From positions 9,224 through 73,223 of the forward strand of contig JBKEDB010000004.1 of the NCBI GenBank assembly GCA_047975195.1: DNA of 64,000 bases. The letters are read 5' to 3'. The position numbers and the translations under genes are program-made. How positions within the stretch are numbered: position 1 is the stretch's first letter; each line of letters starts with the position of its first letter. Positions 7,880-16,157 of the stretch are shown here, piece by piece. Origin of the DNA: Cumulibacter sp047975195. GTDB lineage: Bacteria > Actinomycetota > Actinomycetes > Mycobacteriales > Antricoccaceae. The notes under the pieces are model-generated. The model was not told where the DNA came from. It searched no databases and saw only the letters and a list, made by a program, of their open reading frames with translations.

Positions 7880-9097
7880 TTACGCGCTGACGTTCTCGAA
7901 GATCGCCGCGAGTCCCTGGCCGCCGCCGATGCACATGGTCTCCAGGCCGTACTTCGAACCGCGACGCTTCATCTCGTACGCCATCGTGGTCAGGATGCGG
8001 GTGCCGGTCGCGCCGACCGGGTGACCGAGGGAGATCCCCGAACCATTGACGTTCAGGCGCTCGTCATCCTGCGGGATGTCCCACTCGCGCAGGCACGCCA
8101 GAGCCTGCGAAGCGAACGCCTCGTTGAGCTCGATCAGGTCGATGTCCTTCCAGGACAGGCCGGTGCGCTCGAACAGTTTCGCGACCGCGGGGACCGGACC
8201 GATACCCATCGTCTTGGGCTGTACGCCGGCGTGCGCCCATCCCACGAGCTTGACCATGGGGGTCAAGCCGAGTTCTTTCGCCTTGGCCTCAGTGGTGACC
8301 ACGCACATCGATGCCGCGTCGTTCTGACCGCTGGAATTGCCCGCGGTGACGGTCGACTCGGCGTCGGACTTACCGCGGATCGGGCGCAACTTCGCCAGCG
8401 TTTCGACGGTCGTCTCGGGACGCGGATGCTCGTCATCGACGATCTGCCGCTCGGGATCCTTGCGCGTCGCCGGCAGCGTGATCGGCACGATCTCGTCGGC
8501 GAACTTGCCGTCGGCGATCGCCTTAGCTGCCTTCATCTGGGAGTGGTAGGCGAGCTGATCCTGCTCTTCGCGACCGATCTTGTACTCGGCGCGCAGGTTC
8601 TCGGCGGTCTCGATCATCCCGCCTTCGACCGGGAACGAGTGGCCACCGGCGGTGACCCGGCCGCGCATGAGACGGTCGACGAGCTGAACCTGCTCGCCCT
8701 TGACGCCCTGGCGTAATCCGAGCGCATAGAACTCGGCGTTGGTCATCGACTCGGCGCCGCCGGCGACGATGGTCTCGTCCACGCCGGTCGCCACCTGCAT
8801 GACGGCGTTGAGAACGGCCTGTAGACCCGACCCGCAGCGGCGGTCGAGCTGCCAGCCGCCGGTCAGGATGCCGAGACCGGCGTCGAGCGCGGCGATGCGG
8901 CCGATCGCCGGGCTTTCGCCGTTGGGGTAGCACTGGCCGAGGATGACGTCGTCAACCTGGCCTTCCTTGAGTCCGGTGCGGGCCATGAGGCCCTTGAGCG
9001 CCTGGGTGGCGAGGTCCGGCGCTTGCAGCGGGCTGAATACGCCTTTGAAGCCGCCGATTGCGGTACGAACGGGGTTGCAGATAACGACTGATTCCAT
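7880..9097 (-). CDS. acetyl-CoA C-acyltransferase (thiolase)
   Basis: 405-residue thiolase. It carries out thiolytic cleavage of 3-ketoacyl-CoA, or the reverse condensation. The nucleophilic cysteine is in DRRCGSGLQAV near residue 90. The other active-site motifs are NEAFASQALACL, the histidine motif GHPVGATGTR and the second cysteine motif CIGGGQGLA. The start ATG 9097 (MESVVICNPVRTAIGGF) matches the family; the in-frame region upstream to 9259 is non-coding in character. It is divergent from the acyl-CoA dehydrogenase at 9354. The two share a 256-base control region with two TetR-type palindromes, suggesting joint control of beta-oxidation. FadA or AtoB type cannot be separated. Confidence 0.9.
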   Translation of the reverse strand: MESVVICNPVRTAIGGFKGVFSPLQAPDLATQALKGLMARTGLKEGQVDDVILGQCYPNGESPAIGRIAALDAGLGILTGGWQLDRRCGSGLQAVLNAVMQVATGVDETIVAGGAESMTNAEFYALGLRQGVKGEQVQLVDRLMRGRVTAGGHSFPVEGGMIETAENLRAEYKIGREEQDQLAYHSQMKAAKAIADGKFADEIVPITLPATRKDPERQIVDDEHPRPETTVETLAKLRPIRGKSDAESTVTAGNSSGQNDAASMCVVTTEAKAKELGLTPMVKLVGWAHAGVQPKTMGIGPVPAVAKLFERTGLSWKDIDLIELNEAFASQALACLREWDIPQDDERLNVNGSGISLGHPVGATGTRILTTMAYEMKRRGSKYGLETMCIGGGQGLAAIFENVSA

Positions 9098-9192
9098 GCG
9101 CCCAACTGTCCCATGACACCGATCGCGACGCGCCGGGAGCCTCGGCCGTGCCGTAGCTGGCGTCGTCCTCCGCGATGGAGACCGACCGTATC

Positions 9193-9206
9193 TGACCAAA
9201 CGTTCA
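9193..9206. promoter_or_regulatory. TetR-type operator half of a pair (thiolase side)
   Basis: TGACC-AAAC-GTTCA, a 5-4-5 inverted repeat with one mismatch. It differs from the 9292 site at one arm position and one spacer position, and lies about 96 bases before the thiolase start. The binding protein is inferred only. Confidence 0.5.
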
Positions 9207-9291
9207 GCGAGTTTTGCCTCAGTGTCGGTTCGGTGTGTGCCGTTGACTGAAGTGCCCATACTGGCGTTAGGGTGGGGGCAAGCATCGTTAC

Positions 9292-9305
9292 TGAACTAAC
9301 GTTCA
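9292..9305. promoter_or_regulatory. TetR-type operator half of a pair (acyl-CoA dehydrogenase side)
   Basis: TGAAC-TAAC-GTTCA, a perfect 5-4-5 inverted repeat about 50 bases before the acyl-CoA dehydrogenase start. This is the size and style of TetR/FadR operators controlling fatty acid degradation genes. No candidate regulator gene is adjacent. Confidence 0.55.
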
Positions 9306-9353
9306 CTGCAGCGAGCTGCTCACGTAGGACACCCACGAGTACAGGAGCAATAC

Positions 9354-10622
9354 ATGGATTTCGACATTCCCCAGGATTTGCAGGACTACCTGGGTGTGCT
9401 TGATGACTTCATCGAGAAGGAAATCAAGCCGCTGCAGGAGCAGGATGACAACAACCGCTTCTTTGATCACCGTCGCGAGGACGCCCGTACCGATTGGGAT
9501 CGCGACGGGTTGCCGAATGCCGAGTGGGAGGCGTTGCTGCAGGAGGCGAAGCGTCGCGCCGACGCTGCCGGGCACCTGCGGTACCCGTTCCCGAAGGAGT
9601 ACGGCGGGCGTGAGGGCACGAACCTAGGCATGGCGGTCATCCGTGAGCACCTTGCATCCAAGGGTCTGGGTTTGCACTGCGATCTGCAGAACGAGCACGC
9701 GATCGTTGGTAACAACGTTGGTCTGCTGCTGATGCTGGAGTACGGCACGGACGAGCAGAAGGAAGAGTGGGTCGAGAAGCTCGCTACCGGTAAGCGCGGA
9801 TTCGCGTTTGGGATCACCGAGCCGAACCACGGCTCGGATGCCACGCATATGGAAACCACGGCGGTGCGTGATGGCGATGAGTGGATCATCAACGGTGAGA
9901 AGACCTGGAACACCGGGATGCACTCGGCGGCGTACGACCTGATCTTCGCGCGGACCAGTGGCAAAGCTGGCGACGGCGACGGTATTACCTGCTTCCTGAC
10001 GCCGACGGATGCGCCGGGGTTCAAGATTGAAGAGTTCCTGTGGACCTTCAACATGCCGACTGATCACGCGCACGTGTCGTTCAAGGACATTCGGGTGCCG
10101 AACTCGGCCATCTTTGGTGGCGAAGGTAAGGGCCTGCAGGTCGTGCAGCACTTCTTCAACGAGAACCGGATCCGCCAGGCGGCCTCGAGCCTGGGTGCTG
10201 CGCAGTACTGCATCAACGAATCGGTGAAGTACGCGCAGGAGCGTAAGCCGTTCGGCAAGCCGTTGTCGACGAACCAGGGGATTCAGTTCCCGTTGGTGGA
10301 GTTGCAGACGCAGGCGGAAATGCTGCGCGCGTTGATCCACAAGACCGCGTGGGCGATGGACAAGTACGGCGCGTTCTCGGTGTCGGACAAGGTGTCGATG
10401 TGTAACTACTTCGCGAACCGACTGTGCTGCGAGGCTGCCGATCGCGCGATGCAGGTGCACGGAGGTATGGGGTACTCGCGGTACAAGCCGTTCGAGCACA
10501 TCTACCGTCACCACCGTCGTTACCGGATCACCGAGGGCGCGGAGGAGATTCAGATGCGTCGCGTCGCCGGTTACATGTTCGGCTACATGAAGCAGCACGC
10601 TCCCAAGGGCGTCAGCGCCTAA
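9354..10622 (+). CDS. acyl-CoA dehydrogenase
   Basis: 422-residue FAD flavoprotein that introduces the alpha-beta double bond in acyl-CoA. The FAD/substrate signature is FGITEPNHGSDATHMETTA. ERKPFGKPLSTNQGIQFPL and QVHGGMGYSRYKPFEHIYR are further family motifs. RITEGAEEIQMRR near the C-terminus contains the adenine and catalytic-region glutamate segment. The ribosome site is AGGAG, 8 bases before the ATG. It is divergent from the thiolase with shared palindromic operators and ends in a strong hairpin at 10643. The chain-length specificity is unknown. Confidence 0.92.
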   Translation: MDFDIPQDLQDYLGVLDDFIEKEIKPLQEQDDNNRFFDHRREDARTDWDRDGLPNAEWEALLQEAKRRADAAGHLRYPFPKEYGGREGTNLGMAVIREHLASKGLGLHCDLQNEHAIVGNNVGLLLMLEYGTDEQKEEWVEKLATGKRGFAFGITEPNHGSDATHMETTAVRDGDEWIINGEKTWNTGMHSAAYDLIFARTSGKAGDGDGITCFLTPTDAPGFKIEEFLWTFNMPTDHAHVSFKDIRVPNSAIFGGEGKGLQVVQHFFNENRIRQAASSLGAAQYCINESVKYAQERKPFGKPLSTNQGIQFPLVELQTQAEMLRALIHKTAWAMDKYGAFSVSDKVSMCNYFANRLCCEAADRAMQVHGGMGYSRYKPFEHIYRHHRRYRITEGAEEIQMRRVAGYMFGYMKQHAPKGVSA

Positions 10623-10642
10623 CGCGAGAGTCGTTGTACCCG

Positions 10643-10674
10643 ACCGCCGGTCGCCATTCATGGCGACCGGCGGT
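10643..10674 (+). terminator. hairpin terminator of acyl-CoA dehydrogenase gene
   Basis: Perfect 14-bp stem (ACCGCCGGTCGCCA with its complement) around the 4-base loop TTCA, 20 bases after the stop codon. Confidence 0.75.
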
Positions 10675-10755
10675 TCGTCGTTTCCATCGCGCCTCAGTCC
10701 CGGCGATGTCGTACGGAGTGTGAAACATTGCCGTGAGTGAGGAAGCCGCTTGGTT

Positions 10756-10900
10756 GTGGCGAGGTATGCCGGGATCGGGCGGTGGCGAGGTATGCCGGAT
10801 GCGGGGTGGCGGCTCGGTGGTGGTGAAGTGCGTCGGATGCGGGGGAGCTGCTCCTGGGTGGGGAACGTGCGTGAAAGCGGGGAAAGATCCCCGCCCTCGA
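10756..10900. repeat. direct repeats and hairpin in a gene-free stretch
   Basis: The 447-base stretch 10623-11069 has no convincing gene. It holds the motif GTGGCGAGGTATGCCGG twice, 26 bases apart (10756 and 10782), and a decayed third copy near 10818. At 10877-10894 a GCGGGGA/TCCCCGC hairpin follows. The 24-base block 10877-10900 is an imperfect inverted copy (19 of 24) of 12207-12230 on the other side of the DUF559 gene. Confidence 0.6.
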
Positions 10901-11069
10901 TGGGCAGATCCGCCCAGAGTGCCCTGGTCTGCTGCCGAATGCGAAGCCTGTATTCGATCCGTAGTACGGCCACAGAGCGCAGCGTCCGCCACACGGCAAC
11001 GGTCCTGGCGTATCTGGGCAACCAGGGCGCCTCGATTCGGGAAGTACGCGCGTCGCGGGGTCCGGTCGG

Positions 11070-12026
11070 CTAACTCACGCGGCATTGTGCGGTGTGTTCG
11101 GCTATCAGGCGGTGCAGCCGGTGCAGCAGCGGGCCTGGGTTGCGGAGGTCAGTGGCAGTCGCGCGCATGACCACGTATCCCTGCCGTTCGACCGATTCCT
11201 GGCGCAGTTTCTCGTCGTACAGCCGCTGGGCGCCCTCATTGCGGTTCTGTTCACGGGTGTCGTATTTCTCGTGGCCGTCGTATTCCAGGACGATCCGCGT
11301 GCCCTTGATGAGAAAATCGACGCGAGCGACGAATTTGCCGCCGACATCTCGAACGACGAATTGCGACCATAGCGGTATTCGGGCGCCCAGGGCCAGGAGG
11401 CGCAACTGTGTCTCGCCAGGTGATTCAGCATTCTCGTCGAGCAAGCCAATGGCGACCCGCGCACGGGCGATGCCACGAGTAGGGCTCAACGTCCGGACCG
11501 CCTCGCGGAGATCTTCGATGGACGATGAGCCACGGTGCAGGATCGCATCCCCGGCGACCACCGCGGCGTCCGTGCCTAGCGCGCAGGCGACCTGGGCGAA
11601 CGCGATCGCTTCAGTGACGACGGGCGCCGCGTCGATATGCGTTGACGGTAGGGCGCGGCTCGTACGTCGTATATGTACATCGCGGGTGCGCACCGTGTCG
11701 CCACCAGTGAGGCGTACCAGCGTGGCCCGCCGTAGCCCCGTGGCGTACGTCGGCAGTTCGTGCGCCAGTAACGCGACCTCATGGCTGACCAACGCATCGC
11801 CGCCGTACGTGATCGAGATCCCCCGGGCACGGTCCAGACTCCGAGCGGCATCGGAGTCCGGTTGAGTTGTACGTGCGTATATCCCGCGCCGTACCTTCCG
11901 CAGTTGGCCGGCCCGTAGCAGCGCGTCGGTGTCTTCTCTGGTCATCCCGCAGTCGTTGAGCTGACTTCGCGTGACGTAGACGCGTTGGGTGTCCAGCAAG
12001 CCGCGTAGTTGGTGTGACAGTCGCAT
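11070..12026 (-). CDS. AbiEi-like N-terminal / DUF559 nuclease-fold protein
   Basis: 318 residues. The N-terminus (TRSQLNDCGMTREDTDALLRAGQLRKVRRGIYA) is the winged-helix AbiEi antitoxin-like domain. The C-terminus (VDFLIKGTRIVLEYDGHEKY, then VERQGYVVMRATATDLRNP) is a Vsr/PD-(D/E)XK-like DUF559 fold with candidate catalytic Asp and Glu. Such two-domain proteins are abundant and variable in actinobacteria, with unproven function; the toxin-antitoxin label is by domain only, and no toxin partner is adjacent. ATG 12026 was chosen. It is bracketed on both sides by repeats and hairpins, suggesting an inserted cassette. Confidence 0.72.
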   Translation of the reverse strand: MRLSHQLRGLLDTQRVYVTRSQLNDCGMTREDTDALLRAGQLRKVRRGIYARTTQPDSDAARSLDRARGISITYGGDALVSHEVALLAHELPTYATGLRRATLVRLTGGDTVRTRDVHIRRTSRALPSTHIDAAPVVTEAIAFAQVACALGTDAAVVAGDAILHRGSSSIEDLREAVRTLSPTRGIARARVAIGLLDENAESPGETQLRLLALGARIPLWSQFVVRDVGGKFVARVDFLIKGTRIVLEYDGHEKYDTREQNRNEGAQRLYDEKLRQESVERQGYVVMRATATDLRNPGPLLHRLHRLIAEHTAQCRVS

Positions 12027-12206
12027 GTGCGCAGCATCGCTGACATCACCGAATCTGTCCGAGCAGCGCCCGGGCACGTGGAAAACCGCCTGGCCTGTGG
12101 ATACCGCCGTCCGGCAGTGGAGCTATCCCGTCTCTCGCGAGGAGGCACGTCGCAAGTGAGGCGGCATGTCCAGATCGCTGACATATGCCCAGAACAGGGA
12201 AGAACG

Positions 12207-12319
12207 TCGAGGGTGGGGGAAGTTCCCCGCTCTGGATCAGTAGGCCCGCTATGGATCGGTAGGCCCGCTCTGGATCAGTAGCCCGCTCTGGGTCGGTAGG
12301 CGCGCTGTGGATCGTGTGG
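12207..12319. repeat. hairpin plus five 19-bp tandem repeats
   Basis: The gene-free stretch 12027-12380 lies between the DUF559 start and the asnB stop. A hairpin (GGGGAA-G-TTCCCC) lies at about 12214-12228. From 12226 come five tandem units of 18-19 bases with consensus CCCGCTCTGGATCAGTAGG, starting at 12226, 12245, 12264, 12282 and 12301; the last unit is the most diverged. I see no conserved gene in it. Confidence 0.75.
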
Positions 12320-12380
12320 TCTACGCGCGATCCGCAGATCATTGGCGTGGGAACGAGTGGCTCACGATAGTAGCGGGGAA

Positions 12381-14300
12381 CTAGAGGCGTACGGGGTAAT
12401 GGACGTCGGGCACTTCGGGCTTGAGCGTGCCTTCGATGAAGATCTCGTGCCACAGCAGGAACACCAGTACGGTCCAGATCTTGCGGCTGTAGTCGTGGGG
12501 TCCGGCTCGATGCTCGGCCAGCATGCGTTCGATGGCCTTCAGATCGATGAGCGCACCGGCCCCGGATCGGCGTAGGATATCCTGCGCCCAGTCGTACATC
12601 TCATCCTTCAGCCAGTGCCGTGTCGGCACCGGGAAGCCGAGTTTGCGACGATTGAAGATGTGCGCTGGCACGATCTGCTTGAGCGCCTGCCGCAAGGCGT
12701 ACTTCGTGGTCTCGCGCGGAACCTTCTGCTCAACCGGAATCGAACCTGCGACGGTGAACAGTTCCTTGTCCAGGAACGGGACGCGCAACTCCAGCGAGTT
12801 TGCCATCGTCACCTTGTCGGCCTTCACCAGAATATCGCCGCGTAGCCAGGTGAACAGGTCGACGTACTGCATGGTGGTGACCGGGTCGAGCCCAAGGTCA
12901 GCGGCGCGCGCATAGATGTCCCGGGTGATGTCGGAGATTCTGCGATCCGGGTTGTGGGTCCGCAGGAAGCCGAGTTCATCGTCACGGAACAGTCGCGCGT
13001 TTCCGTAATAGCGCTCCGAGAGCGGAATCGATCCACGGCGCAGCAGATCCTTGCCGCGCATGCCATCGGGGAGTTTGCGTGATACTTGCGCGAGCACCTT
13101 CTTGATCCCTCGCGGCACCCGCTCGAACGCCTTGAGCGATATCGGCTCGCGATAGATGGTGTATCCGCCGAACAACTCGTCGGCGCCTTCTCCCGACAGC
13201 ACCACCTTGACGTGTTTGCGAGCTTCGCGCGCGATGAACCACAGCGGTACCAGTGCCGGGTCGGCGACGGGATCGTCGAGATACCAGATAATCAGCGGTA
13301 CGGCGTCCATGAACTCCTGTGGAGTCACAAGCCGCGTGATGTGCGTGACGCCGATGGCTTCGGCTGATTCGGCGGCGACATCGACTTCGCTGAACCCATC
13401 ACGTTCGAATCCAACCGTGAAGGTGAGCAGATCCGGGTTGTAGCGCTTGGCCAACGCGGCGATCGCTGTCGAGTCGATCCCGCCGGAGAGGAACGAACCG
13501 ACAGTAACGTCTGCGCGCATATGCATCCGGACCGATTCATCCATCTTGTCGGCGATCCGGTCGTACAGGCTTCCGGCGGCGGCGTGGGTGGGCACCGGTG
13601 TGATCGGGAATGTGGGATGGAAGTACCGCTGGATACTCAGCTTTCCATCGACGATGGTGAACGAGCAGCCGCTCTCAAGCCGGCGGACCTTCGTCTGCAT
13701 CGACGCTGGCTCCGGAACGTACTGCAGCACCAGGTAATCCTGCAGCGCTTCAGTATCGACCGGGAGCGGATCGGCGCCAGGGGTCGATTCCAGCAACTCC
13801 AGTAGGCATTTTTTCTCGGACCCGAATAGCACGCGACCGTCGGTTTCGGCGTAGTACAGCGGTTTGATGCCGAAGTAGTCACGGGCGCCGAACATTCGCT
13901 TCTGGTGCGTGTCCCAGATCGCGAACGCGAACATGCCACGCAATTTGTTCACGCAAGCATCGCCGTAGTACTTGTACGCCGCAACGATCGCCTCGGTATC
14001 ACCGTCGGTGGCGAACTCTGCGCCGAACTCCTCGGTGAGGTGCTCGCGCAACTCGACGTAGTTGTAGATCTCGCCGTTGAAGATGATCTGGTAACGGCCG
14101 TCGTCGTACGACAGCGGCTGGGCGGATTTCTCGATATCGATGATCGACAGTCTGGCGAACCCGAGGACGACGTCCTGGTCGTGCCATACCTGGGTGTCAT
14201 CGGGGCCTCGATGGTGCATCTGCGGTAGTGCGGCGTGCATGGCCGCAGTGCTGCTCGAGGCGGTGTACCCGGGGCAGTACATGCCGAGAATTCCGCACAC
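12381..14300 (-). CDS. asnB: asparagine synthase (glutamine-hydrolysing)
   Basis: 639 residues. It makes asparagine from aspartate, ATP and glutamine-derived ammonia. The class II glutaminase domain begins with the essential nucleophile Cys2 (MCGILGMY). HHRGPDDTQVW and FNGEIYNYVELREHL are glutaminase motifs. The synthetase domain has the PP-loop LSGGIDSTAIAALAKRY and the motif VVLSGEGADELFGGY. GTG at 14300 is the start, as processing must expose Cys2; AAGGAG precedes it. In mycobacteria asnB sits by ctaC, as here with an insertion between them. AsnB paralogues can also amidate peptidoglycan diaminopimelate (LtsA), which sequence alone cannot exclude. Confidence 0.92.
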   Translation of the reverse strand: MCGILGMYCPGYTASSSTAAMHAALPQMHHRGPDDTQVWHDQDVVLGFARLSIIDIEKSAQPLSYDDGRYQIIFNGEIYNYVELREHLTEEFGAEFATDGDTEAIVAAYKYYGDACVNKLRGMFAFAIWDTHQKRMFGARDYFGIKPLYYAETDGRVLFGSEKKCLLELLESTPGADPLPVDTEALQDYLVLQYVPEPASMQTKVRRLESGCSFTIVDGKLSIQRYFHPTFPITPVPTHAAAGSLYDRIADKMDESVRMHMRADVTVGSFLSGGIDSTAIAALAKRYNPDLLTFTVGFERDGFSEVDVAAESAEAIGVTHITRLVTPQEFMDAVPLIIWYLDDPVADPALVPLWFIAREARKHVKVVLSGEGADELFGGYTIYREPISLKAFERVPRGIKKVLAQVSRKLPDGMRGKDLLRRGSIPLSERYYGNARLFRDDELGFLRTHNPDRRISDITRDIYARAADLGLDPVTTMQYVDLFTWLRGDILVKADKVTMANSLELRVPFLDKELFTVAGSIPVEQKVPRETTKYALRQALKQIVPAHIFNRRKLGFPVPTRHWLKDEMYDWAQDILRRSGAGALIDLKAIERMLAEHRAGPHDYSRKIWTVLVFLLWHEIFIEGTLKPEVPDVHYPVRL

Positions 14301-14370
14301 AGCTAGCTCCTTGCTCCAGGGGTCACGGCGAGCGTTAAGCCTACTTCGCGAGGAGGCTGCGGCGTCGCAA

Positions 14371-15339
14371 TCAACGCTGTTGCATACGTCGCGCCAGCGT
14401 CGCGAAAGAACCCTCCAACAATTGCCAGAACCCGCCCAGATCGAGCCCGGTCAGCACGGCACTGTTGTGCCGCGCTGCCCCGAAGTCGATGACGCTCATT
14501 CCGGCAGTGAACTCACCTTGAGTTTCCACCCGCGTCATCGCCTCAAGCGAGGCGAACAACTCGGGCGCCACGACGTACGCAGCCGCCACCGCGTCGTGTA
14601 TCGCAGGACCTGTGCCGGCCGAGACGTGCGAGGCAGGTGCCGTGACGGTTCCGGACGCCGATCGACCATCGAAGTATCCGGCCACCGCGGGGCCCAGCAG
14701 TTCATGGGACAGGCGCCCAAGGGTGCGCCAGCGGTTCTTTCGTGCTTCCTCGATCCGTACCTGAAGGGTGAGGTCCAAGGTGGTCAGCACCGGGCGCCAT
14801 TCCGCTTCGAGTACGACGGCCGCTGCCTCCGGATCGGCGTAGAAGTTGAACTCCGCGGCGGGCGTGATGTTGCCGCGAGTCCACGCTCCGCCCATCAGTA
14901 CAACCTCCTTGGCCCATGTCGCGATGCGCGGTTCGCGACGCAGGGCCAGGGCCACGTTGGTCAGCGGGCCGGTGGCAAGGAGGGTGATCTCGCCCGGCCG
15001 CGCGGCCAGGTGCTCGATGAGGGCGTCCGCGCCGGACCCTGGTGCGACTGGGGTGTCGGGGTGGGGTAACGGGGCTCCGCCAAGACCGTCGTCGCCGTGT
15101 ACATGGCTGGCGAATACGTTCGGGCGGGCCAGTGGCTGCGCGGCGCCTGCGATGACGGGAATATCTCCTCGACCGTAGAAATCCAATAGCCGCAGCGCGT
15201 TCGTGGTCGTCACTTCCAGTGGTACGTTTCCCGCGACGCTGGTCACGGCGAGGAGCTCGACGTCGTCGCGGCCGGTCAGTAATGCGAGGGCCAAGGCGTC
15301 GTCGATTCCCGGGTCGCAGTCGAAGAGCACATGTTTCAT
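14371..15339 (-). CDS. inosine-uridine preferring nucleoside hydrolase
   Basis: 322 residues of the IunH family, which hydrolyse the N-glycosidic bond of nucleosides for salvage. The N-terminal calcium/ribose-binding motif DCDPGIDDALALALL is intact. Family-typical ATGPLTNVALALRREP and VLMGGAWTRGNITPAAEFN follow, the latter supplying another metal and sugar contact. ATG 15339 (MKHVLFDCDPGID) is the start; the in-frame upstream extension overlaps the ABC permease gene and is not real. The substrate (pyrimidine or purine) cannot be told. Confidence 0.88.
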   Translation of the reverse strand: MKHVLFDCDPGIDDALALALLTGRDDVELLAVTSVAGNVPLEVTTTNALRLLDFYGRGDIPVIAGAAQPLARPNVFASHVHGDDGLGGAPLPHPDTPVAPGSGADALIEHLAARPGEITLLATGPLTNVALALRREPRIATWAKEVVLMGGAWTRGNITPAAEFNFYADPEAAAVVLEAEWRPVLTTLDLTLQVRIEEARKNRWRTLGRLSHELLGPAVAGYFDGRSASGTVTAPASHVSAGTGPAIHDAVAAAYVVAPELFASLEAMTRVETQGEFTAGMSVIDFGAARHNSAVLTGLDLGGFWQLLEGSFATLARRMQQR

Positions 15340-15383
15340 CGCCTGAATCCTGACATCCGTCGGGGCGAGGTGACGATAGTGGT

Positions 15384-16157
15384 TCAGTTCCGGCGGATCA
15401 GGGCGCGGGTCGTGAGGGCGAGCCCGGCCAAGCACCACAGCACCACCACGATCAGATCGCGTCCCTGAGCGTCGAAGGAATTCGATGCCAGTCCGGCCCG
15501 GATCAGGTCGGCGCTGGACTGGATCGGTAGGTAGGAGTGCAGCGACTCGAGCCAGTTCGGTAATCGATTGGCGGGGAACGTGATGGGGGAGAAGAGCATG
15601 ACGAAGAAGACGAGCACCTGACTCAGCAGTTGAGCCAACAGCGGTGGCACGCTGACCGCCATGGCGTTGCCGACAGCGGTGGCCATGATCGTGACCAGTA
15701 AGCAGGCCAGAACCAATAGGGGCCAGTCGATCGACAGCGTGAGGTCATAGCGCCACAGGGCGGTGAGGACTCCGACCGCTACCCCCGGCAACGCGACCAG
15801 TAGCCACACGGTGAGATCGGCAGCGAGGATGAGTCCTCGAGCCACCGGCAAGGAACGCACGTAGTCGTAGGTCCCATCTGCGCGCGATCGGGCGATGCTT
15901 TGCGGCACCATGACGAACCCGACGGTCAGCAGCAGAATCACCGGCGCCCCGGTGCACAGCAACAGCACAGTTTCGACGTCTGATTCGGGTACGAGAAATC
16001 CGAACCCGAGGATGATGCCGCCAGCGAGGACCGCCTGCACCACGATGATCAGCGGCAGCATTCCGCCGACAGCGGCCAGATTCCAGCGCAGCATCGTGCG
16101 GTAAGTGGCGACCATCCCCGCCGGCGGGGATGGTGACTCGGTGCTCGTCGCGCTCAT
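15384..16157 (-). CDS. ABC-2 type exporter permease
   Basis: 257 residues with six predicted membrane helices, for example LPLIIVVQAVLAGGIILGFG, VILLLTVGFVMVP, LLVALPGVAVGVLTALW, LLVLACLLVTIMATAVG and VLVFFVMLFSPITF. It forms the membrane channel of an ABC-2 exporter with the ATPase encoded just upstream. The start codon overlaps the ATPase stop (ATGA), showing translational coupling. The substrate is unknown. If the ATPase gene is truly broken, this permease is orphaned. Confidence 0.82.
   Translation of the reverse strand: MSATSTESPSPPAGMVATYRTMLRWNLAAVGGMLPLIIVVQAVLAGGIILGFGFLVPESDVETVLLLCTGAPVILLLTVGFVMVPQSIARSRADGTYDYVRSLPVARGLILAADLTVWLLVALPGVAVGVLTALWRYDLTLSIDWPLLVLACLLVTIMATAVGNAMAVSVPPLLAQLLSQVLVFFVMLFSPITFPANRLPNWLESLHSYLPIQSSADLIRAGLASNSFDAQGRDLIVVVLWCLAGLALTTRALIRRN

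Noticed and set aside
9624..11021. 465-residue minus-strand open frame over the acyl-CoA dehydrogenase and its downstream gap
   Set aside because: Arg/His-rich composition of a shadow frame; the plus-strand enzyme explains the first half and repeats explain the rest.
11070..12026. Complete AbiE-type toxin-antitoxin pair
   Set aside because: Only the AbiEi-like domain is present; there is no adjacent AbiEii nucleotidyltransferase.
12226..12319. CRISPR array
   Set aside because: Repeats are directly adjacent with no unique spacers and there are no cas genes.
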